Shown here: piece after piece, positions 27,619 to 35,476 of the stretch
Numbering within the stretch: the stretch's first letter is position 1
Layout of the letters: each line of letters opens with the position of its first letter
Assembly: GCF_001006325.2 (NCBI RefSeq)
Contig: NZ_LBIA02000001.1
Location: 1,427,501 to 1,491,500 of the forward strand
Source of the DNA: Afipia massiliensis
Lineage (GTDB): Bacteria > Pseudomonadota > Alphaproteobacteria > Rhizobiales > Xanthobacteraceae
DNA: 64,000 bases
Direction of reading: 5' to 3'
Position numbers and translations under genes: made by a program
The notes under the pieces: model-generated
Databases searched by the model: none
Told to the model about the DNA's origin: nothing
The model's input: only the letters and a program-made list of their open reading frames with translations

Positions 27619-27741
27619 TCCCTCTCCCGCTTGCGGGGAGAGGGTTGGGCGAGGGGCAAACTTCCATACGACGATCGACGCCCCTCACCCGGATTGCTGC
27701 GCAATCCGACCTCTCCCCGTAAACGGGGAGAGGTGAAGGGA
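27619..27741. repeat. Palindromic intergenic repeat, type D
   Basis: Two hairpins are in tandem: ccctctcccgc/gcggggagaggg at the left and ggattgctgcgcaatcc with ctctccccgt/acggggagag at the right. They are separated by gaggggc and its partner gcccctc. It lies directly after the stop of the molybdopterin oxidoreductase gene. A related copy is at 29804-29866. Confidence 0.85.
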
Positions 27742-27745
27742 ACTC

Positions 27746-28531
27746 CTAGCTGCCGCTGAACGAATTGTAGCCCTGGTCTTCCCAGTAGCCGCCCTTGTAG
27801 TCGTTGGTGACCTCCAGCGAGACCACGTATTTCGGGTTCTTGAACCCGAGCTTGGTCGGCACCCGGATCTTCATCGGGTAGCCGTAGGCACGCGGCAGAA
27901 TTTGGTTGTCGAACCTGAACGTCATCTGGGTCTGCGGATGCAGCGCGCTCGGCATATCCAGAGGTGAATTGTAGCCGTCCACGTCGGCGCAATTGAACCA
28001 GACGTACTTTGCCTTCGTGTCCGCGCCGACCAGTTGCAGGAAGTGACTGAGCCGCACCCCTGTCCAACTTCCGATCGCGCTCCAGCCCTCGACGCAGATG
28101 TGGCGGGTGATCTGGTTTTCCTGCGGCAGCTTGTAAAGCTCATCGAGCGTCCAGGACTTCTTGTTCTCGACCAGACCGCGCACCTCGAGCTTCCAGTCCT
28201 TGCCGTCGATATCGGGCGCGTCCTCCAGCGCGTAGTAGCCGTTGAACGGAAACGGCCGCGTGATCGCGCTTTCCGGAAAGGTCGGCGCCAGCGTGTTCGG
28301 ATTGAACATCGCGGCCTGCACCGCGTCGTTGAATTTCGAGATCTGCGTCAGCATCGATTCAGCCGAGAAGCTGTCGGTGACGTCGCAGCCGGTGAGCAGT
28401 GTCAGCGCGCCGAGGCTGGCGCCGCCGGCGATGAAGCGGCGGCGCGACAGCTCGGGCATCAGCTTTGTCGCGTCCCTGACCAGCAACTGCTTGTCGACGC
28501 CGGGAATGAAAAGTCTGCGAATGCGGCCCAT
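27746..28531 (-). CDS. Exported molybdopterin oxidoreductase, sulfite-oxidase/YedY (MsrP)-like
   Basis: The 261-residue protein has a twin-arginine signal (SRRRFIAGG, residues about 28-36) whose hydrophobic part ends in LLTGC, so it may become a Tat-exported lipoprotein. The catalytic domain has the molybdenum-ligand cysteine in RHICVEGWSAIGSW and the YedY-like motifs NSPLDMPSALHPQT and KLGFKNPKYVVSLEV. Known relatives reduce methionine sulfoxide or oxidise sulfite. The start at 28531 follows GGGAGA. It lies 13 bases after a cytochrome b gene, its likely redox partner. Confidence 0.88.
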   Translation of the reverse strand: MGRIRRLFIPGVDKQLLVRDATKLMPELSRRRFIAGGASLGALTLLTGCDVTDSFSAESMLTQISKFNDAVQAAMFNPNTLAPTFPESAITRPFPFNGYYALEDAPDIDGKDWKLEVRGLVENKKSWTLDELYKLPQENQITRHICVEGWSAIGSWTGVRLSHFLQLVGADTKAKYVWFNCADVDGYNSPLDMPSALHPQTQMTFRFDNQILPRAYGYPMKIRVPTKLGFKNPKYVVSLEVTNDYKGGYWEDQGYNSFSGS

Positions 28532-28544
28532 GATGAGTTCTCCC

Positions 28545-29183
28545 TCAACGGCCAATAATCATGGCGCGCAGGCTTTTCGGCACCAGCAGCGCCAACACGA
28601 CGTGGATCACCGTGAATCCGACAATCGCCGCCATGCAGAAGAAGTGAACGTAACGCGCTGCCTCGTAGCCGCCGAACACCGCGGTCAGCCATTGCAACTG
28701 CACCGGCTTCCAGATCGCCAGCCCCGACAGCACGATCAGGATGCCGACCACGATGATGCCGGCGTACAGCAGCTTCTGCACATAGTTGTAAGTGGAAAGA
28801 TCGGCGTGCGACAGCTTGCCGGTCAGCGCGGCCTTGGTGTCGCCGACAACGCCATCGACCGTGATCGGCAGCAGCTTCTTGCGGAAGCGCCCGGTGACCA
28901 GGCCCAGCGTCAGATAGACCAGGCCGTTGACCATCAGCAGCCACATCGCCGCGAAATGCCACATCAGCGCGCCGCCGAGCCAGCCGCCCAGCGTGATCGA
29001 GCGCGAGAAGGTGAAACTGAACAGCGGCGAGGCGTTGTAGATCTGCCAGCCGGACATGATCATCAGGATCATCGCCACCGCGTTGATCCAGTGCACGATC
29101 CGAACCCAGGCAGGCTGGATGATCCTGTTTGTTGTTGCGGCCGGAGCCGTTGCCGACGAATGATCGGCGGAGATGCTGGACAT
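28545..29183 (-). CDS. Cytochrome b561/b6-type membrane subunit
   Basis: The 212-residue integral membrane protein has about four to five helices and histidines placed to bind heme b (WVRIVHWINAVAMILMIMSGW; LMWHFAAMWLLMVNG; YVHFFCMAAIVGFTVIHVV). This is the Ni-hydrogenase/thiosulfate-reductase cytochrome b fold. It is not the six-helix MsrQ/YedZ fold, although its neighbour is YedY-like. It probably passes electrons between the quinone pool and the exported molybdoenzyme encoded next to it. I chose the start MSSISADHSS; an upstream ATG adds an unlikely leader. Confidence 0.87.
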   Translation of the reverse strand: MSSISADHSSATAPAATTNRIIQPAWVRIVHWINAVAMILMIMSGWQIYNASPLFSFTFSRSITLGGWLGGALMWHFAAMWLLMVNGLVYLTLGLVTGRFRKKLLPITVDGVVGDTKAALTGKLSHADLSTYNYVQKLLYAGIIVVGILIVLSGLAIWKPVQLQWLTAVFGGYEAARYVHFFCMAAIVGFTVIHVVLALLVPKSLRAMIIGR

Positions 29184-29313
29184 GAGCGTTTCCGGTTTCA
29201 CGATGTCACAAACACCATACGGATGCAGTTTAGTCCCGTTACACCGTACTGCCATAACATAACCGTGAAGAGTACGAACTGGCCCATTGGTGTTGCGCGA
29301 GAAATTGCCCCAT

Positions 29314-29400
29314 CGTCATTGCGAGCGAAGCGAAGCAATCCAGTCTTGGCATATCCAGCAAAAACTGGATTGCTTCGTCGCTGCGCTCCTCGCAATGACG
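29314..29400. repeat. Palindromic intergenic repeat, type B
   Basis: Arms cgtcattgcgagcgaagcga and the matching end ctcctcgcaatgacg, with agcaatccag / ctggattgct inside. It is a full two-armed copy. Confidence 0.92.
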
Positions 29401-29474
29401 AGCGGGAAACTGTCGCCTCCTCGCCTTCGATGATCTTCAGCTTCCTGCCATCGATCATTCCAGCGGCGTTCAGT

Positions 29475-29819
29475 CTATTCGATGATGCGGAACCAGGTAG
29501 CCAGTTGGGGTTCACTGTCGGACGCAGCCTCGAGTTCAGCTGCCGTCACTTTTTCAATTTGACGATTCACATCGCCGATCAGCAACTCGGTCCCGGCGAG
29601 CGCCTGACGGGCGCACTCGTCCGAATGAGCATCAACCGGATTCTCCAGTAGCTTCTCAAATTTTTCCTTGTCCCGGATCAATCGCGCGAGGATCTCACCA
29701 AGAACCTCAAGCTGTTCGCTCATGTACGTCAACGCGACGGCGATGACGCCTGTTCCATAGCTCAAAAGAACTACGGTTGCCACGCGGAGCTTGCTGCGAT
29801 GCGCTCCCTCTCCCCGCAT
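29475..29819 (-). CDS. Hypothetical protein with possible N-terminal membrane helix
   Basis: The 114-residue reading has a hydrophobic stretch at about residues 12-32 and a helical, charged C-terminal part (EQLEVLGEILARLIRDKEKF onward) with one cysteine. The first residues overlap a type-D repeat and have no ribosome binding site, so a start at the internal ATG (29723, 82 residues, soluble) is an alternative. No family is recognised. It lies between the cytochrome b and fasciclin genes, on the same strand. Confidence 0.45.
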   Translation of the reverse strand: MRGEGAHRSKLRVATVVLLSYGTGVIAVALTYMSEQLEVLGEILARLIRDKEKFEKLLENPVDAHSDECARQALAGTELLIGDVNRQIEKVTAAELEAASDSEPQLATWFRIIE

Positions 29820-29866
29820 AGCACGTCGAAGACGGGCGTGAACGCCCTTTCGCTGGGGAGAGGGCA
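29804..29866. repeat. Palindromic intergenic repeat, type D (short copy)
   Basis: Outer arms ctccctctcccc / ggggagaggg with an inner gggcgtgaacgccc hairpin. It is related to the copy at 27619-27741. Confidence 0.8.
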
Positions 29867-29883
29867 GAAGCGTATCGTCAGCC

Positions 29884-30480
29884 TTACGACGCCGGCATCA
29901 GCACGGTGTCGACAACATGGATCACGCCGTTCGACTGGTTGACGTCGGCGATGGTGACGGCCGATTTGCCGCCCTTGGCATCGATCAGCCAGACCTTCTT
30001 GCCGTCGAGCTTCACGGTGAGGGCTTCGCCTTCCACTGTGGTCAGCTTCTTGCCGTCGGTCAGATCGGCGGCGCTCAGTTTGCCGGGCACCACGTGGTAG
30101 GTGAGGATCTTGGTCAGCGTCGCCTTACTCTCGGGCTTCACCAGCGTGTCGACGGTGCCGGCCGGCAGCTTGCCGAATGCGGCGTTGGTCGGCGCGAACA
30201 CGGTGAACGGGCCCTTGCTCGACAGCGTATCGACCAGACCCGCAGCCTTCACCGCGGCGACCAGTGTGGTGTGATCCTTGGAGTTGACCGCGTTCTGAAC
30301 GATGTTCTTCGAGGGGAACATGGCGGCGCCGCCGACCATCACGGTCTTCTCGCCGGACATTTCGCTTTTGCCCATCTTGTCCTGCGCCTGAACCGGCACG
30401 GTGATGGAGGCCGTCAGAGCCAGCGCGCCGATCGCAGCGGCGGACAACAGAGCGATACGCGTTGAAGTGGTATTCGACAT
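29884..30480 (-). CDS. Secreted fasciclin (FAS1) domain protein
   Basis: From the ATG at 30480 (after GGGAGA) the protein has 198 residues. A signal peptide (about 1-32, ending VQAQ) is followed by a short charged linker and one FAS1 domain. The H1 motif GPFTVFAPTNAAFGKLP, the YHVVPGKLSAADL segment and the H2-like ending NGVIHVVDTVLMP are clear. FAS1 domains mediate adhesion or protein-protein contact. In bacteria it is often an abundant exported protein; its role here is unknown. It lies near the molybdoenzyme/cytochrome pair on the same strand. Confidence 0.93.
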   Translation of the reverse strand: MSNTTSTRIALLSAAAIGALALTASITVPVQAQDKMGKSEMSGEKTVMVGGAAMFPSKNIVQNAVNSKDHTTLVAAVKAAGLVDTLSSKGPFTVFAPTNAAFGKLPAGTVDTLVKPESKATLTKILTYHVVPGKLSAADLTDGKKLTTVEGEALTVKLDGKKVWLIDAKGGKSAVTIADVNQSNGVIHVVDTVLMPAS

Positions 30481-30683
30481 GGTTACGTCTCCCGATGAAT
30501 TGACAGGCCCGGCGGACATTCGCCGGGCGTTGGCGGCAGCGCTGGTCTCATGGAGGATCGACTGCGCCGTCGTTGTCCGAGTTACGGGAGCGATTGCGGG
30601 GCGTTTCAGGAAATAAATTTTCGGGATTTTGAAACTTTATCGGGTTCCACCCGTGGCGCGACCTTGGCATCGGGAACTCATCG

Positions 30684-30765
30684 CGTCATTGCGAGGAGCA
30701 TTTGCGACGAAGCAATCCAGTTCTTTTCTGTAGCACTGGATTGCTTCGCTTCGCTCGCAATGACG
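30684..30765. repeat. Palindromic intergenic repeat, type B
   Basis: Arms cgtcattgcgaggagcattt and the matching ttcgctcgcaatgacg, with gcaatccag / ctggattgc inside. It lies 9 bases beyond the stop codon of the SDR gene. Confidence 0.92.
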
Positions 30766-30774
30766 GCAAGAAAG

Positions 30775-31530
30775 TTACAACAGCGTCGGATTCACAAAGC
30801 TGCGGTTGTGCGTCGGCGAGATCAGGATCTCGTTGATACACGCATGCGGCGGCATGCTGGCGACGAACGCGATGGTGCGGCCGAGATCTTCCGGCTGCAG
30901 CATCTTCGCCATGTCTTCTTTCGAAGGCGGCACCGGACGCAGCTTCAGGATCGGCGTCGCGACCTCGCCCGGAGACAGACAGCACGCGCGCAGGCCGTTC
31001 TTGAATTCATCCATGTTGAACGAATGGGTCAGCGCCAGCACCGCGTGCTTGGTGGTGGTGTAGGCAGGCCCGGTCATTTTCGAGACGTGACGCCCCGCCC
31101 ATGAGGCAACATTGATGATCACGCCGTCCTTCTGCGCACGCATCGCGGGCAGCACCGCGCGCATGCAGTACATCACGCCGCTGAGATTGATATCGACCAG
31201 CTTGTCCCAGCCTTCGGTGGTGATGTCGTCCCAGCTCCGCTTCGGCACGTTGACGCCGGCGCTGTTGACCAGAAGATCGATGCGGCCGTGTTTGGCGACG
31301 ATCTCCTTCGCCACCTTCTCGGCATCCGCAGCGCTGCTGACATCGAGCGCGATCGCCTCGACCTTGCCGCCGGATTTGGCGATGCTCGCCACCGCCTCAT
31401 CGAGCACATCCTTGCGGCGCCCGGAGATCACCACGGTCCATCCCTCTTTGGCCAGCTCCTGCGCCCCGGCAAGGCCGATGCCGCTTCCCCCGCCTGTGAT
31501 CCAGGCCACACGTTTCTTGTTATTGCTCAT
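30775..31530 (-). CDS. SDR-family NAD(P)-dependent oxidoreductase
   Basis: The 251-residue classical short-chain dehydrogenase has the cofactor motif TGGGSGIG near residue 11, the NSAG motif, a catalytic serine in INVASWAGRH and the YTTTK (YxxxK) pair. The start at 31530 follows GGAGA; upstream ATGs lie in the region that would hold the divergent promoter. The substrate is not predictable. It is divergent from matB across 78 bases, so the two probably share a control region. Confidence 0.92.
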   Translation of the reverse strand: MSNNKKRVAWITGGGSGIGLAGAQELAKEGWTVVISGRRKDVLDEAVASIAKSGGKVEAIALDVSSAADAEKVAKEIVAKHGRIDLLVNSAGVNVPKRSWDDITTEGWDKLVDINLSGVMYCMRAVLPAMRAQKDGVIINVASWAGRHVSKMTGPAYTTTKHAVLALTHSFNMDEFKNGLRACCLSPGEVATPILKLRPVPPSKEDMAKMLQPEDLGRTIAFVASMPPHACINEILISPTHNRSFVNPTLL

Positions 31531-31608
31531 GCCGGTTGTCTCCGTTGCTGCGAGTAATAGTTTTGGTGTACTCAAAATCGGAAAAATCCGATCTCGATGG
31601 AATGTTGC

Positions 31609-33135
31609 ATGAACGTCGCCGCGAACGCCAACCTGTTTTCTCGCCTGTTCGACGGGCTTGCCGACACAAGCCGGCTTGCCATCGAGACCGCCGATGGCGC
31701 GCGCATCAGCTATGCTGATTTGATCGCGCAGTCGGGACGCGTGGCGAATTTCATCGTATCGCGCGGGGTCAAGCCGGGCGACCGTGTTGCAGCGCAAACG
31801 GAAAAATCGGTTGAGGCGCTGGTGCTGTATCTGGCAACGGTCCGCGCGGGCGCGGTGTACCTGCCGCTCAACACCGCCTACACGCTGAACGAACTGGAAT
31901 ATTTCATCGGCGACGCCGAGCCGTCGCTGATCGTGTGCGATCCGGCGAAGGTCGACGGCATTCGCACACTCGCCGCCACATCCAGCGCGAAGGTCGACAC
32001 GCTCGATGCCGACGGCAGCGGATCGCTAAGCGACGGCGCGGCGAAGGCTTCGTCCGATTTTGCCACGGTCGCGCGCGCAAACGACGATCTCGCCGCCATT
32101 CTCTACACCTCGGGCACCACCGGCCGCTCCAAGGGCGCGATGCTGACCCACGACAATCTGGCATCGAACTCACACAGCCTCGTCGATTACTGGCGCTTCA
32201 CAAAAGACGACGTGCTGATCCACGCGCTGCCGATCTATCATACGCATGGGCTGTTCGTGGCGAGCAACGTCACGCTGTTCGCGCGCGCGTCGATGATCTT
32301 CCTGCCGAAGCTCGATCCCGAACTGATTATCAAGCTCATGGCGCGCGCCACCGTGCTGATGGGCGTGCCGACATTCTACACGCGTCTGCTGCAAAGCCCG
32401 AACCTGACCAAAGCGTCCACGTCGCACATGCGGCTGTTCATTTCAGGGTCCGCGCCGCTCTTGGCCGAAACCCACCGCGAATGGTCGGCGCGCACGGGGC
32501 ATGCGGTGCTCGAGCGCTATGGCATGACCGAAACCAACATGAACACCTCGAATCCTTACGACGGCGACCGCGTGCCGGGCGCTGTGGGCTTTCCGCTGCC
32601 GGGCGTCTCTGTGCGCGTCACCGATCCCGACACCGGAAAGGAATTCGCGCGCGACGAGATCGGCATGATCGAGGTCAAGGGGCCGAACGTGTTCAAGGGC
32701 TATTGGCGGATGCCCGAGAAGACCGCCGCCGAATTCCGCGCCGACGGATTCTTCATCACCGGCGACCTCGGCAAGATCGATGATCGCGGCTACGTCCACA
32801 TCATCGGTCGCGGCAAGGATCTGGTGATCTCCGGCGGCTTCAACGTCTATCCGAAGGAAGTGGAAAACGAGATCGACGCCATTCCCGGCGTCACCGAGTC
32901 GGCGGTGATCGGCGTACCGCATGCGGACTTCGGCGAAGGCGTCACGGCGGTTGTGGTCGGCGACAAGAAGATCGCGCTCGATGAAGCCGCCGTGCTCAAC
33001 GCGCTCGACGGGCGGCTGGCGAAATTCAAGATGCCCAAGCGCGTGATCTTCGTCGACGATCTGCCGCGCAACACCATGGGCAAGGTGCAGAAGAATGTGC
33101 TGCGCGACACCTATGCGGCGCTCTACAAAAAATAG
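31609..33135 (+). CDS. matB: Malonyl-CoA synthetase
   Basis: ATP-dependent ligase of the acyl-adenylate superfamily that makes malonyl-CoA from malonate. The 508-residue protein closely follows the Rhodopseudomonas MatB sequence as I recall it, for example QTEKSVEALVLYLATVRAG and ERYGMTETNMNTSNPYDGDR. It carries the adenylation motifs YTSGTTGRSKG and TGDLGKIDDRGYVHIIGRGK plus the catalytic lysine region NTMGKVQKN. The ATG at 31609 is preferred over one 12 bases earlier, because TGGAA then sits at a usual distance. No decarboxylase gene is beside it, so it may feed fatty-acid synthesis or detoxify malonate. Confidence 0.92.
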   Translation: MNVAANANLFSRLFDGLADTSRLAIETADGARISYADLIAQSGRVANFIVSRGVKPGDRVAAQTEKSVEALVLYLATVRAGAVYLPLNTAYTLNELEYFIGDAEPSLIVCDPAKVDGIRTLAATSSAKVDTLDADGSGSLSDGAAKASSDFATVARANDDLAAILYTSGTTGRSKGAMLTHDNLASNSHSLVDYWRFTKDDVLIHALPIYHTHGLFVASNVTLFARASMIFLPKLDPELIIKLMARATVLMGVPTFYTRLLQSPNLTKASTSHMRLFISGSAPLLAETHREWSARTGHAVLERYGMTETNMNTSNPYDGDRVPGAVGFPLPGVSVRVTDPDTGKEFARDEIGMIEVKGPNVFKGYWRMPEKTAAEFRADGFFITGDLGKIDDRGYVHIIGRGKDLVISGGFNVYPKEVENEIDAIPGVTESAVIGVPHADFGEGVTAVVVGDKKIALDEAAVLNALDGRLAKFKMPKRVIFVDDLPRNTMGKVQKNVLRDTYAALYKK

Positions 33136-33180
33136 CGGCGTCGCTTCGCTCGTAACAACGGTTGAAGCGGCGGCGCACCT

Positions 33181-33450
33181 CTAGTCGTCGATCTTTTCCT
33201 TGAGCACCGCGCCGGTGCGGGGATCGAGATGAAACTCCATGATCTTCCCGTTCTTGACGCCCTTGCCTTCCCAGCGCCCGTCATCCGCCTTGAGGCCGGT
33301 GACATTGGTGTAGCCGGCGGCCGTCAGCTTCTGCATGGCCTGGTCCTTGGTGATCCAGTCGGGTCCGGGCTGATCCCTCGCCACCGCCACGCTGGCGCCG
33401 AGAACGGTAAGCGCCGCGGCAAATGCGGCATGTGCAAGCTTGATTGCCAT
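33181..33450 (-). CDS. Small periplasmic PepSY-domain protein
   Basis: The 89-residue product from the ATG at 33450 (GGGAG upstream) has a signal peptide ending near VAVARDQ. One PepSY-like unit follows: WITKDQAMQKLTAAGYTNVT, GRWEGKGVKNGKIMEFHLDP and TGAVLKE. Single PepSY proteins are thought to act as inhibitors or ligand-binding modules in the periplasm. It lies 85 bases after TauE/SafE on the same strand and convergent to matB. Confidence 0.85.
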   Translation of the reverse strand: MAIKLAHAAFAAALTVLGASVAVARDQPGPDWITKDQAMQKLTAAGYTNVTGLKADDGRWEGKGVKNGKIMEFHLDPRTGAVLKEKIDD

Positions 33451-33535
33451 GACGATTGCTCCCTGTTCCGTCGATAACATCCAAACGGTCGCAGCCGCCG
33501 TCCGTTCCACATCCCGCGGGATTTGCGTGCTGGCC

Positions 33536-34396
33536 TCAGTATCCCGTCGCAAGGCTCACGACGAAACGCGACGATACGATCACGAGATAAATCCCGAACG
33601 CGATTTCGAGTTTCCGCTTGGTGAGCAAATGCGCGACGCGCACGCCGAGCGGCGCGACCAGCATGCTCGTGGGCATCACCAGCGCCGCGCCGATCAGCGA
33701 GATATACCCGACCGCGAACGGCAATTGTAATGCCGCGACTTCGGGGAAGCGCGGCGCCGCGGGCCAGCCCGCATAGATGTAGCCGAGCGCGCCGGGGATC
33801 GAGATCAGCACCGCGAGGCCCGCCGACGTGCCGATCGCCTGATGGATCGGGCGGCCGTAGAACGTCATCAGCAGATTCGAGAACAGCCCGCCGCCGATCC
33901 CCATCAGCGTCGAGAGCAAGCCGATGCAGAAGCCGTAGGCCTTCATGAAAATGCCCTTCGGCATCTCGTCGCCGAGCCGCCAGTTCTCCTTGCCGAGCAG
34001 CAGCCGCGCTGCGGCCGACCACGCCACGCCGACGAACACGACCTTGAACAGTTTCTCCGGCGCGTAGCGCGCGATCACGCTGCCCAGAATCACGCCGCCG
34101 AGCACCGGCAGCGCCCACTTCTTGAGGATGTCCATGTCGACACTGCCGCGCTTGTGGTGGGCCTGCCATGAGCGGATCGAGGTCGGGATGATGATGGCCA
34201 GCGACGTGCCGATGCAGAGCGGCATCCGTGCGTCCAGCGGGACGCCTGCGATGCGGAAACATTCGTACAGCACCGGCACCAGCACGGCGCCGCCGCCGAT
34301 GCCGAAAATCCCGGCCAGAAACCCTGCCAGCGCGCCGGTCGCCAGCAGCAGCAGAACAAGTTCAAGCAGTTGCGGGGTGGTCAGACCGGCGATCAT
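33536..34396 (-). CDS. TauE/SafE-family sulfite/anion exporter
   Basis: The 286-residue membrane protein has about eight helices and the family motifs LAGFLAGIFGIGGGAVLVPVL, near the N-terminus, and LLSTLMGIGGGLFSNLLMTFYG in the second half. These reflect the internal duplication. Relatives export sulfite, sulfoacetate or other organosulfur anions. A link with the nearby sulfite-oxidase-like enzyme (about 5 kb away) is possible but not shown by operon structure. Confidence 0.9.
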   Translation of the reverse strand: MIAGLTTPQLLELVLLLLATGALAGFLAGIFGIGGGAVLVPVLYECFRIAGVPLDARMPLCIGTSLAIIIPTSIRSWQAHHKRGSVDMDILKKWALPVLGGVILGSVIARYAPEKLFKVVFVGVAWSAAARLLLGKENWRLGDEMPKGIFMKAYGFCIGLLSTLMGIGGGLFSNLLMTFYGRPIHQAIGTSAGLAVLISIPGALGYIYAGWPAAPRFPEVAALQLPFAVGYISLIGAALVMPTSMLVAPLGVRVAHLLTKRKLEIAFGIYLVIVSSRFVVSLATGY

Positions 34397-34673
34397 GCGA
34401 CGGCCTTGTTGCCGGGATGCCCAAGCATTTCAATCCATTTTCAGAGCCTGCGGTGAATCCCGCTTCATATGTGTTGTGCGGGTTCCGTGGTATACGAAAA
34501 ACAGGTATGCCAGAAGGACTAAACAGCGGATAAAGAAGCGGTTTTGGATTCAATCCTTGGTCAATTCTGCGTTGCGCTCGTTCCGCCTTCTCCGTAAATA
34601 GAAGCCCTCTAAGAACCCGATCCCGCATAAAAAGTCGGCAGCTTCGGTCTGCCGCAAACCGTTAAAGTCGCGC
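34397..34673. promoter_or_regulatory. sdhC upstream region
   Basis: This non-coding region lies between divergent genes. A TGG-TATACG element at about 34488-34496 resembles an extended -10, and a small hairpin (cggcag/ctgccg, about 34637-34655) lies just before sdhC. No clear Shine-Dalgarno sequence precedes the sdhC ATG. No regulator site was recognised. Confidence 0.35.
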
Positions 34674-35069
34674 ATGGCACCCAGGATCGACCGTCCGCTT
34701 TCACCTTTCATGACCTACCGCTGGACGCTGACGATGGCGATGTCCATCGTTCACCGCATCACCGGTATCGCCCTTTATGTCGGAACGCTGCTGATGGCGT
34801 GGTGGCTGATCGCCACCGCCTCCGGCCCCGGCGCCTACGCCAACATCCAGGGCTTCACCTCGAGCTGGATCGGACGCGTCATCGTGTTCGGCTACACGTG
34901 GGCGCTGCTGCACCACATGCTCGGCGGCATCCGGCATTTCATCTGGGATCTCGGCTACGGCTTCGGCCCCTCCGAGCGCGAATGGCTCACCCGCGCCGCC
35001 CTGATCGGCTCCGTCACCCTGACGATCGTGGTGTGGGTCGTCGCTTTCGCTGTGGGAGGCGGACGATGA
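34674..35069 (+). CDS. sdhC: Succinate dehydrogenase cytochrome b556 subunit
   Basis: Membrane anchor of complex II that binds heme b and ubiquinone. The 131-residue protein has three helices. SPFMTYRWTLTMAMSIVHRITG is the SdhC signature, and WALLHHMLGGIRHFIWDLGYG carries the heme-ligand histidine. Its stop overlaps the sdhD start (ATGA), indicating translational coupling. Confidence 0.96.
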   Translation: MAPRIDRPLSPFMTYRWTLTMAMSIVHRITGIALYVGTLLMAWWLIATASGPGAYANIQGFTSSWIGRVIVFGYTWALLHHMLGGIRHFIWDLGYGFGPSEREWLTRAALIGSVTLTIVVWVVAFAVGGGR

Positions 35070-35473
35070 GCGCCAACAACGCCAAGCCATCGACCTCGAT
35101 CCGCACGCCGCTGTCCCGCGTCCGCGGACTTGGTTCCGCGAAAGCAGGCACCTCGGACTTCTTCCGCCAACGCGTCACTGCGGTCGCGATGGTGCTGCTG
35201 TTCGTGCCGGTGATCGTGATCATCATGTCGCTGCTCGGCCGCAACCAGGCCGGCGCCGCGCAGATCCTCGGCTCGCCGCTGGTCGCCGTCATCATGATCC
35301 TCTTCATCATCGCCAGCGTCTGGCACATGAAGATCGGCATGCAGGTCGTGCTGGAAGATTACGTCACCGACGAGAAAACCAAGCTCGCGGCGATCATCGC
35401 GAACAACTTCTTTTCGGCGGCGGTCGGTCTCGCATCGATCTACGCCATTATCAAACTGTCGTCGGGAGTTTAA
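35066..35473 (+). CDS. sdhD: Succinate dehydrogenase hydrophobic anchor subunit
   Basis: Second membrane anchor of complex II. The ATG at 35066 overlaps the sdhC stop and is preceded by GGGAGG. The 135-residue product has the motifs RVRGLGSAKAGTSDFFRQRVTA, SVWHMKIGMQVVLEDYV (heme histidine) and three helices, typical of alphaproteobacterial SdhD. Confidence 0.95.
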   Translation: MSANNAKPSTSIRTPLSRVRGLGSAKAGTSDFFRQRVTAVAMVLLFVPVIVIIMSLLGRNQAGAAQILGSPLVAVIMILFIIASVWHMKIGMQVVLEDYVTDEKTKLAAIIANNFFSAAVGLASIYAIIKLSSGV

Positions 35474-35476
35474 TTG

